NCBI GenBank assembly: GCA_910578115.1
Contig: CAJTPO010000003.1
Span: 141,447-205,446, forward strand
From: an uncultured Lachnospiraceae bacterium
GTDB lineage: Bacteria > Bacillota > Clostridia > Lachnospirales > Lachnospiraceae
DNA: 64,000 nucleotides
Direction of reading: 5' to 3'
The translations under genes were made by a program, and so were the position numbers. Shown one piece after another: positions 53,966 through 60,808 of this stretch (the first letter of the stretch is position 1; every line of letters begins with the position of its first letter). Under the pieces are notes generated by a model. It had not been told where the DNA came from. It did not search any database and worked only from the letters and a program-made list of their open reading frames with translations.

Positions 53966-56900
53966 TTACTGACCAGCAAGCTTTTTACTCTTGATCTTAA
54001 ACGAGACTGTTTTTGTTCCACCATAATTGTTGAGACCATGAATCGTCACTTTGGCAGTTCCCTTATTGATTCTACTTTTACTGTAACCTACAATCTCGTA
54101 ATCCGTGGAAAGCAGAGGTGTTCCATTCAGCTCCACCTGGATAGCTGCCGGATCCAGCTCAATCTTCTCTCCTGTATAAACCTGCACCGGTATCGTCACC
54201 CTGGCGCTGGAGATACTCGCCGATATAATTCTGAATGTACCCGACACAGATCCTGTATAGTCATTACCAACCGCCGTCACCGTTACATTGATCACCGTTC
54301 CCTGCGGAATAATGTCTTTCTCATCAACAGGATCGCCTGCCTTTCTTAAGACTGTTTTCTTACTGGCACCGGCAATCTCCACCTTGACAGGTGCACTGTA
54401 GGTATATTTCACCTTCTTATCATAATCTTTACCTGCACTCAGCCGCTCGTCGTTCGTATCCAGCACACGCACAGTCGTCTTGTAGATATTACTCTTATTC
54501 TGGTAAACCTTATCCGCGGCGTCCACTTTCAACTTGCCAATCTCCTGCGGCGTAACCGTAAATGTTTTATCCACACTTCCGCCAAAGTTACCTTTACCTT
54601 TAACGATCACCCGCGCAGTCTGTCCTGACTTATTGTTTTGCTTATAAGATAATGTATAATCCCTGCCCAGCTTCAAAGTCTTATTGCCGAAGGTCACTTG
54701 GGGCTCCGGCCTGCTGCCACCTTTACAATAGGGATGGGAACTGTTCATTTTAATCTTCACCTGCATGGAATCCACCTTGCGTGGTGCAATCTGAAATGTT
54801 TTCCTGATCGTCCCGCTGTATGCTCCTATTCCCGTAAAGACAGCCGTCGCCTTCCCGGCTTCCACATTATTATTATAAACCACCTCATAATCCACGTTCT
54901 GTACAAGTCTGACTTCATGTGGATTACCATCACTATCCTTAACCGTAAGCATTACACTCAGCCGGTTCGCGGTAATCTTCTCACCTGTATAGACCGGCGT
55001 AGCAGTACTAAACTCCATGCTCACCTTCGCCTTTGACAAAGATGCGACCGCCTTAATCTTAAATGTAACTCTCCTGGTTCCGACGAATTCACCACCTTTT
55101 ACGCCCTTGATGAACAATGAGGCCGTGCCGACTTCCTTGATCTTATCGTCATAAGACACCGTATAGTGTTTATTCAGCTCCAGCAGCCGGCCTTTATACT
55201 TGACCACCGGCATTGGCTTGATTTCTTTACCCGTATATACCTGATCCGGTATCTTTTTGACCGTCACTTTAGACATCGGAACGCCGTCCGTGATCACAAA
55301 CTCAAACATACGCTTCCCGGTATAATTCCCAATACCCGTCACGGTAATGTTACGGCTGCCAATCTCCGTATAGCTTTCTTCCGGTATCGTATAGTCCTTA
55401 TTTTTCACCAGCTTCTTTCCGTTCCACTTCACTGTCGGAGCCGGTTTCTGTGCCTTTTTATTATACAACACCGACATATCATCCACAATGACATCCGAAT
55501 CGCCTATATCCTTAGGCAGGATCGTAAATGTCTTGATCAACCTGCCTTCATAATTCCCTTTGCCGGTGATCGTGATCGTCGGAGCCTTCTGCGAATCTTT
55601 GTTTGCCGCATTGACATTATTCTTGTATGCTATTGTATAGTCCTTTTTCTCCTGAAGCCGCGTCTTATGATCATATACCCTGATTTCCGGCTTGATTGCC
55701 TTTCCTGTATAGGTATATTCCTTAAGTGTCGAAGACCACAATCCGGACGGAATTCCTCCGCTCGGTATATCCTCTTCCAGCACATCCGAATCGTCCGAAT
55801 CCTCTCCTTCAATATTCGTACTGGTATAGTAAGAGAACTTTATATACTCACTGTCCGGATATCCCTCCTTATAAGCAAATGCCCAGATCACAGTGTATCC
55901 GTTGATTTCTATGGGATGCGTATAGCGGTTACTCTCTCTCGTCGGCGGTTTGCTGGCATCCAGTGTATAGTAAATTTCAGCTCCTTCCGTATCACAGGAC
56001 AGCGTCACCTTCGTTCCTCTCCGGACGGCAGTCCCGGTTGCTATGCTTGCTTTAGGCTTCGCCACCTTCTCCCTGGAAATCCACTGCTCCCTTACGGAAA
56101 CCTGAATCTTGACTGACAGAGGATCCTCAGCTCCTTCCGGAACTTCCGGCCCTGCAACATCCGCCGGCAGAACCACCGTTCCCTGCAGCTTAAAGGTCTG
56201 TGCTGTCGGGCTTACAGCGCTGTAGGAAGTACCGTCTACAGGCTTTCTTTCCCATATTACCTGCGTAGTTTCCGTTATCTCTTCCGTCTCGTTTCCGGTC
56301 ACTTCACCATCTGCCGTCCCAATATTCCGGGTCTTGATGGTCACGCTGTCCGGAAGCGCCATCTGCTCCAACGGTGTACCGTTCTCAATATTGATCACCG
56401 GCTGCGGCGCGATCACCCGCAGAAACGTTCTGGTCTTCTCTACCTCCTTCTGTATCACGGTCAGCGTTCCCGGCTGATATGTTATGCTGTAATTCGGTCC
56501 GGCGTTCGCTCCCGATGCGGTAATCGGATAGGTGCCCGGCTCATTGGTATTCTCTATGTCACAGAAAAACCGGGGACCCTCTTTGAAATCATCCCCTTCC
56601 AGGAATCCCATGCTGCCAATTTCATATTCATAAGTCTGCGGAAGTTCATCTTCCGTTCTCAATTCCACATCCTTTACTTTGACCTCGACCGGTCTTGGCG
56701 TGATCGTAAAGGGATATTCCTTCGTATACCTGTATGTCTCACCGGTTGTGCCCTGAGCAGGCGTTCCTGCCGCCGTCACCTGCAGCATATACTGTCCTGC
56801 ATCCTTCGGCCTGTTATTCTCTATATCTGTCGAAAAAAGATCTGTCGCACCGTCGGCTAAAACATTTAAAATGCTGTAGGTAAAAGTAAAATCTATATTT

Positions 56901-58873
56901 TCTACCTTTGTTCCGTCCTCCAGCTCCACATAGGCATCCGCATTAATCTTAAATTCAGCCGGCTGACCATCGTAAATTTTGTTAAATACTTCAATGCCGG
57001 TGATTGTGACCTGATCTTCCTCCAGTACCGTCAATGTGCCTGTCTCATACTTCATCAGATAATTCGGCCCGGCATACGCTCCGGACGGTCTGATTGTATA
57101 TTCGCCAGGTGTCCCGGTGTCTTTTACGTTACAGGACAGAACCGGCCTGGTTACAAATTTCTCCAGGATCTCCTGATCTTCAGAAGTTCCATCCAGAGCA
57201 GAACCGTCATCTTTCAAAAATCCTTTGACTGTATAACTGAATGCAGGAAGTTTACTCCCATTCTTAATCGACACATCATCCGCTTTAACGGTCACGTGCC
57301 TTTTTGTAATATCAAAATTATACTGCTGAATTCCCTTATAGCCTGCAACCTCCGAAGATACCTTGATCTTCAGCTTATACTGCCCGGCGTTTTGAGGCAT
57401 ACCGTCGCTTATTTCCTTGCCGATAGTGAGATTCTCGGCCGACTTATACTCAATCTTTGTACCGTCATCCTCTTCTCCGACAATACTATAGGAATATGTC
57501 AGTCCGGTAACACTTACATTATCTGCATCTACTGCTTTCAGATTCTCAGTATTACAGGTAACCTTCTTGGCATCATATATCTTATCGGATATGACAACAC
57601 CAGTGATCGTGACTCTCTCTTTATCCATCACGGTCAGTGTTCCCTGCTGATACTCTATGGTATAATTCGGTCCGGCATCTGCCCCGGATCCGGAGATCGC
57701 ATATCTGCCCGGTTTACCAAATTCCACCGTATCACAGGTAAATACCGGTTTGGTTATAAAATCTTCTCCATTAACAAACCCACTGTATGAATACTCCAGC
57801 GGATTCGGCAATGCCGTCGCCGTTATCTTAATCTGTGTATCCTTCGCCCTTACGGTAACCGTCCTCTTTGTAATATCGAAGGAATATTCCGTTGCACCTG
57901 TAAAATCATACTTTTTATCACTACTTTTTCCCGACGCCGACACCTGCAGCCTATACGTCCCGACATTCTTCGGCAGACCGGTGATCGTACCGCCTGCCCC
58001 TGTGATCGTACCGCTTTCCGAATAGGCGCTGCCATCCGGACTGCCATCATAAACGGTGCCGGTGATCGTGTATGAAAACGTTATTGAGGCTGTCACATCT
58101 TCCACTTTAGCGGTGCTTCCTTCACCGATCTTCGCCGTTGCCTTTAACATACCGGTATATGCGGTCGGTTTGCCGTCATAGGCCTTATCCGCTATCGAGA
58201 TGCCCGAAATAGAAACCGTTGTCTGAACAGGCACGACCGGTTCCGGAGACGTACCGTCGTCCGCCATCACACTCGAATCGGCTGCATCATCCAAACCATT
58301 CCTATTATCATTGTCGACAATCTCGTCAACATTCGGATCAGGATCTTCCGGCGCACCTGCATCTTCTCCGTCATCTCCACCTTCCTCCGAATTCTCCTCT
58401 TCTGCCGAACCTGGATTCTCTGAATCACCGGTATCCTCCGGCACTTCTTCCTCCTCCGGCAAAACGTTATTATCAGACACAGCCCCATTCCCCTGGGAGT
58501 CTGAATCATCAGTCAAATCCTCATTCTCCTGAACATCTGACTCATCGCTCGAACCCTCATTCTCCTGAACATCTGACTCATCGCTCGAACCCTCATTCTT
58601 CTGAGCGTCTGCCCCGTCCCTCGAGCCCTCATTCTTCTGAACATCTGACTCATCGCTCAATTCTTCATTCTCCTGAGAATCCATGCTCCCGTCATTGTCA
58701 TGCACATCTTCCACATCACCCTGCAGCATTCCGGCATCACTCTCCACAGCCACATCCCCGGCCTGTGCCGCGTAAACCCTGAGCATGCTGACGTCCATAC
58801 TGCTTATCAAAACTGCAGCCGATAGTACTGCAGCCGCCAGTCTCATATATTTTTTCCGAGATATCCTGTTCAT
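53966..58873 (-). CDS. Very large secreted repeat protein (MBG-like and Ig-like domains), no visible cell-wall anchor
   Basis: A 1635-residue protein. The N-terminus has a signal peptide (about 1-38, AAAVLSAAVLISSMDVSMLRVYA). An acidic Ser/Asp/Glu region (about residues 45-200) contains near-perfect 12-residue repeats. From about residue 210 come four to five MBG-type domains (the strand pattern 'ITGVVISDKIYDAK...PGRYAISGSGADAGPNYTIEYQQGTLTV'). A chitobiase-type repeat (GAEIYYTLDASKPPTRES) and at least five repeats of the type 'YTYTGKAIKPEIRVYDHKT...KDYTIAYKNNVNA...GKGNYEGRLIKTF' follow. The C-terminus (VSFKIKSKKLAGQ) lacks LPxTG-like and hydrophobic segments. The ATG at 58873 has GGAGG five bases upstream; an in-frame ATG at 58885 is less well placed. 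The gene is upstream of the sortase operon but separated from it by a terminator. Confidence 0.88.
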   Translation of the reverse strand: MNRISRKKYMRLAAAVLSAAVLISSMDVSMLRVYAAQAGDVAVESDAGMLQGDVEDVHDNDGSMDSQENEELSDESDVQKNEGSRDGADAQKNEGSSDESDVQENEGSSDESDVQENEDLTDDSDSQGNGAVSDNNVLPEEEEVPEDTGDSENPGSAEEENSEEGGDDGEDAGAPEDPDPNVDEIVDNDNRNGLDDAADSSVMADDGTSPEPVVPVQTTVSISGISIADKAYDGKPTAYTGMLKATAKIGEGSTAKVEDVTASITFSYTITGTVYDGSPDGSAYSESGTITGAGGTITGLPKNVGTYRLQVSASGKSSDKKYDFTGATEYSFDITKRTVTVRAKDTQIKITATALPNPLEYSYSGFVNGEDFITKPVFTCDTVEFGKPGRYAISGSGADAGPNYTIEYQQGTLTVMDKERVTITGVVISDKIYDAKKVTCNTENLKAVDADNVSVTGLTYSYSIVGEEDDGTKIEYKSAENLTIGKEISDGMPQNAGQYKLKIKVSSEVAGYKGIQQYNFDITKRHVTVKADDVSIKNGSKLPAFSYTVKGFLKDDGSALDGTSEDQEILEKFVTRPVLSCNVKDTGTPGEYTIRPSGAYAGPNYLMKYETGTLTVLEEDQVTITGIEVFNKIYDGQPAEFKINADAYVELEDGTKVENIDFTFTYSILNVLADGATDLFSTDIENNRPKDAGQYMLQVTAAGTPAQGTTGETYRYTKEYPFTITPRPVEVKVKDVELRTEDELPQTYEYEIGSMGFLEGDDFKEGPRFFCDIENTNEPGTYPITASGANAGPNYSITYQPGTLTVIQKEVEKTRTFLRVIAPQPVINIENGTPLEQMALPDSVTIKTRNIGTADGEVTGNETEEITETTQVIWERKPVDGTSYSAVSPTAQTFKLQGTVVLPADVAGPEVPEGAEDPLSVKIQVSVREQWISREKVAKPKASIATGTAVRRGTKVTLSCDTEGAEIYYTLDASKPPTRESNRYTHPIEINGYTVIWAFAYKEGYPDSEYIKFSYYTSTNIEGEDSDDSDVLEEDIPSGGIPSGLWSSTLKEYTYTGKAIKPEIRVYDHKTRLQEKKDYTIAYKNNVNAANKDSQKAPTITITGKGNYEGRLIKTFTILPKDIGDSDVIVDDMSVLYNKKAQKPAPTVKWNGKKLVKNKDYTIPEESYTEIGSRNITVTGIGNYTGKRMFEFVITDGVPMSKVTVKKIPDQVYTGKEIKPMPVVKYKGRLLELNKHYTVSYDDKIKEVGTASLFIKGVKGGEFVGTRRVTFKIKAVASLSKAKVSMEFSTATPVYTGEKITANRLSVMLTVKDSDGNPHEVRLVQNVDYEVVYNNNVEAGKATAVFTGIGAYSGTIRKTFQIAPRKVDSMQVKIKMNSSHPYCKGGSRPEPQVTFGNKTLKLGRDYTLSYKQNNKSGQTARVIVKGKGNFGGSVDKTFTVTPQEIGKLKVDAADKVYQNKSNIYKTTVRVLDTNDERLSAGKDYDKKVKYTYSAPVKVEIAGASKKTVLRKAGDPVDEKDIIPQGTVINVTVTAVGNDYTGSVSGTFRIISASISSARVTIPVQVYTGEKIELDPAAIQVELNGTPLLSTDYEIVGYSKSRINKGTAKVTIHGLNNYGGTKTVSFKIKSKKLAGQ
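58521..58680 (-). repeat. 36-bp tandem repeats encoding an acidic region of the secreted protein
   Basis: Units at 58521-58556 and 58557-58592 are essentially identical; two further units (58593-58628, 58629-58664) are diverged, followed by a partial copy. They encode 12-residue repeats of the type NEGSSDESDVQE. Such tracts expand and contract by slippage or recombination, making the protein's length variable. Confidence 0.8.
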
Positions 58874-58988
58874 CTTTTCCTCCATTCCTCAGCGTAAAAC
58901 GCTTCCCCTTCCTCTATGAATTATACCTAAAAAAAACGGCATTGTAAATGCCGAACGTGCATTAAAGTTATTCTAAAATTTTTTTGTA

Positions 58989-59015
58989 ACACAAATACCT
59001 CTCCCACATAAGATA
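58989..59015 (+). promoter_or_regulatory. Candidate mother-cell (sigma-K/E-type) promoter of the Cys-rich gene
   Basis: An AC dinucleotide (58989-58990) is followed by 16 bases and CATAAGATA (59007-59015). This fits the Bacillus sigma-K pattern AC-N16/17-CATAnnnTA. It ends about 31 bases before the ATG. No sigma-A promoter was obvious in this gap. The short degenerate motif could occur by chance, so this remains a candidate. Confidence 0.4.
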
Positions 59016-59046
59016 AACCATAACTAACATTTGGAGGCACAAAAAA

Positions 59047-59274
59047 ATGAGCGATTTATCAGCAACTCACTGCGGATGCAACAATAATAACGGCGGTTTC
59101 TTCGGCGGCGGATGTGGTTCCTGGATCTGGATCCTTATCCTTCTTGCATGCTGCAACAACAATAACGACGGATGCGGATGTGACGGCAACGGATTCGGCC
59201 TTTTCGGCGGTTCCGATAACAATTGCTGCAATACTCTGATCTGGTTACTGATCCTCTCCAGCTGCTGCGGCTAA
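59047..59274 (+). CDS. Cys/Asn/Gly-rich 75-residue protein, spore-coat-like (chorion-type high-cysteine family)
   Basis: The product is MSDLSATHCGCNNNNGGFF... with 13 cysteines, runs of Asn and Gly, and two short hydrophobic segments (SWIWILILLACC, about residues 25-36, and NTLIWLLILSSCC at the end). The two halves are roughly parallel (CGCNNNNGG...ILLACC; CGCDGNGFG...ILSSCC), as if from a duplication. GGAGG lies nine bases upstream of the ATG. The composition recalls small coat or crust proteins and 'chorion class high-cysteine' annotations in Clostridia, and a sigma-K-like promoter precedes it (see 58989-59015), so a spore-surface role is plausible but unproven. A terminator follows at 59325-59354. 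Confidence 0.75.
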   Translation: MSDLSATHCGCNNNNGGFFGGGCGSWIWILILLACCNNNNDGCGCDGNGFGLFGGSDNNCCNTLIWLLILSSCCG

Positions 59275-59324
59275 AGGACAGGAAAACAGTCCCCTTCACA
59301 TCTATTACTTCACATCTGGGAAAT

Positions 59325-59354
59325 AGGCTCTGGCTCCATCGGAGCCTGTTTTCT
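59325..59354 (+). terminator. Terminator after the Cys-rich gene
   Basis: AGGCTC (59325-59330) pairs with GAGCCT (59342-59347) and is followed by GTTTTCT. Confidence 0.75.
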
Positions 59355-59471
59355 CATGATGCAGTGTATGGAACCGCAGATTCCGGCATTCATAAATCTG
59401 TCCTAAGACACATAAGCATACTATAGACATACCGTTGGTGTGATCACAGGCATCAGAAAGGCTCACGATCT

Positions 59472-60014
59472 ATGGCAAACAATCATGAAGAAGCGGCAAA
59501 TGTTATGGCATTCGATGCCCTATACACCACAAATCAAATACAGAAACTAAAGGTTCTTCTTCCCTACATAGAACCTTCCATGCAAAAAAACATGGCTGTC
59601 TATATTAAATATATGGAACTGCAATATACAATGCATTATGTCCGCAGACATCCTTTCCAGATCAGCGGATGCAGCATCTCAGACAGCCAGAAGCCTGATC
59701 TGCAGTCTCTGTGCCTGCAGTTAAGTCTCTATTCTTCTCCGGAAGAGATCAGACAACTGGAACAGTTCCGTAATATGCTGCAGACTATGGAAACCGTTCA
59801 GGAAATGTCGCAGACGCTTTCCGCTCTGCAGGAGATCTTCCCGGATATGGCTGCGTCATCTCCCTTTGAAGGCAACGCTTCTAATGAGCCTGACTCTGGA
59901 TCCGGCATAACCGGGCCAGGTTCTTTTTCCATGATGGATATGCTTATGAATATGCTCTCACCGGAACAGAAAGAAATGTTCGAGATGTTCCAGCAACAGA
60001 ACCTCGAACCCTAG
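59472..60014 (+). CDS. Helical protein of unknown function (180 residues)
   Basis: Not recognised. The protein is soluble and alpha-helical: AALYTTNQIQKLKVLLPYIEPSMQKNMAVYIKYMELQYTMHYVRRHPF, then a Gln/Leu-rich helical stretch (EEIRQLEQFRNMLQTMETVQEMSQTLSALQEIF) and a disordered, Gly/Ser/Pro-rich segment. The last 30 residues are methionine-rich (SMMDMLMNMLSPEQKEMFEMFQQQ), including nine methionines in about 25. An AGAAAGG site lies upstream. It is in the same orientation as the Cys-rich and 91-residue genes; a CATANNNTA motif lies at 59417-59425. The M-rich end resembles that of small spore-associated clostridial proteins, but I cannot confirm a family. Confidence 0.6.
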   Translation: MANNHEEAANVMAFDALYTTNQIQKLKVLLPYIEPSMQKNMAVYIKYMELQYTMHYVRRHPFQISGCSISDSQKPDLQSLCLQLSLYSSPEEIRQLEQFRNMLQTMETVQEMSQTLSALQEIFPDMAASSPFEGNASNEPDSGSGITGPGSFSMMDMLMNMLSPEQKEMFEMFQQQNLEP

Positions 60015-60053
60015 TATAATCCACCTAAATTATCCCTATGCTTCGCTGGCCCG

Positions 60054-60183
60054 AATTTTCACGTGATACACTGTTCGGCGTGACCTATATGGTTATGTCG
60101 CCGGAGCATCCGCCTGACTGCGTTGGCTTCACGCAGCGATGCCACCGCATCGCCTCGTTCAGCCGCCCTGCAGGTTGAAAATT
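60054..60183. repeat. 130-bp block bounded by 8-base inverted repeats, carrying the leuS copy and two hairpins
   Basis: AATTTTCA (60054-60061) and TGAAAATT (60176-60183) form inverted ends. Inside are the leuS copy, a CTGCGT/ACGCAG hairpin (60118-60123 with 60131-60136) and an adjacent CGATGC/GCATCG hairpin (60137-60142 with 60147-60152). A small repeat or mobile palindromic element is plausible. The whole gap 60015-60310 holds no gene. Confidence 0.5.
60063..60113 (+). repeat. 51-nt copy of an internal leuS segment
   Basis: The 51 bases starting GTGATACACTGTTCGGCGTG match the leuS coding strand at 62539-62589 (residues about 250-266, CDTLFGVTYMVMSPEHP) with a single C-to-T difference (TAC to TAT). 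The match ends where leuS continues TGATCG and the copy has an extra C. The copy lies on the plus strand, in a gene-free gap between 60014 and 60311, inside a hairpin-rich block. Confidence 0.93.
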
Positions 60184-60310
60184 TATCCTGCGCCAAACAT
60201 ACGGGCAATCAGGGGAAATTATACCGGAACGTCACAAAGCCGGCTTGTATAAAACAGCCACTGCAAAATAAACCATATATTAAACTAACTTGAACAGGAG
60301 GAACAACTCT

Positions 60311-60586
60311 ATGTCTGGAAACTGGATGGACGATCCCGCCGTCTCACGGATCGATCAGGCAAAACTGAACTTTCTGCAGGCCCTTGTTTTCGAGAGCCAG
60401 TCCCTGAAAAAAGAGCAGATGATGCCGTTCTTAATGTCTATTGCCAAACGCGGCATGGACCAGCACATTTCTTTCAGCAATGAAGAAATCGAGACGATCA
60501 CCACTACAATCCGCAAATATTCCACCGCAGAAGAACTGGATAAAATCGATAAACTGATGAAACTGCGTAAAAATCCCAGAAACTGA
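60311..60586 (+). CDS. Small helical protein of unknown function (91 residues)
   Basis: Not recognised as a named family. The protein reads MSGNWMDDPAVSRIDQAKLNFLQALVFESQSLKKEQMMPFLMSIAKRGMDQHISFSNEEIETITTTIRKYSTAEELDKIDKLM, all helical with alternating charges. AGGAGG is nine bases upstream of the ATG at 60311, which is preferred over an upstream start. A long terminator hairpin follows immediately (60590-60642). Together with the two preceding genes it forms a plus-strand group on either side of the leuS-derived insert. The 'ALVFESQSLKKEQMMPFLMSIAKRG' segment resembles the family seen near the methionine-rich gene and may bind a partner protein. Confidence 0.65.
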   Translation: MSGNWMDDPAVSRIDQAKLNFLQALVFESQSLKKEQMMPFLMSIAKRGMDQHISFSNEEIETITTTIRKYSTAEELDKIDKLMKLRKNPRN

Positions 60587-60589
60587 ATG

Positions 60590-60650
60590 CAGCAGGCTGT
60601 CAGAGGAAGGCTTTCTTAAAACTTTCCTTCTGACACCTGCTGTATTATTT
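60590..60650 (+). terminator. Long terminator-like hairpin after the 91-residue gene
   Basis: CAGCAGG-CTGTCAGAGGAAGG (60590-60610) pairs with CCTTCTGACAC-CTGCTG (60625-60642), a stem of about 18 pairs, then TATTATTTC. It is five bases after the stop. Confidence 0.75.
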
Positions 60651-60663
60651 CATATTTCCCTCC

Positions 60664-60757
60664 ATTTCTGCGCTGCTTTTTGCGCATAAACGAGTTTGTG
60701 GCAAGCAACGCGCAGACACAAATCTCGAGATTGAAAATTTTAATTTTCAATCTTCTA
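60664..60757. repeat. Palindromic intergenic element downstream of leuS
   Basis: The gap between the small plus-strand gene and the leuS 3' end contains an imperfect palindrome with TGCGCA/TGCGCG ends (about 60674-60712), then a near-perfect palindrome AGATTGAAAATT-TT-AATTTTCAATCT (60728-60753). The TTGAAAATTT core also occurs at the right end of the leuS-copy block (60175-60184). Confidence 0.45.
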
Positions 60758-60808
60758 TACCATCCAGATTTCCATATGATTTAATATCTACTATCGCCGG
60801 TATTCCTT

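Noticed and set aside
55166..56116. 316-residue plus-strand open frame
   Set aside because: Antisense to the secreted repeat protein; Ile/Arg/Leu-rich with no recognisable motif.
58521..58680. CRISPR array
   Set aside because: The repeats are direct and contiguous with no spacers, and they are in frame inside a coding region.
60063..60113. Diversity-generating retroelement template repeat
   Set aside because: The one mismatch to leuS is C to T, not at an adenine, and no reverse transcriptase gene is in the window.
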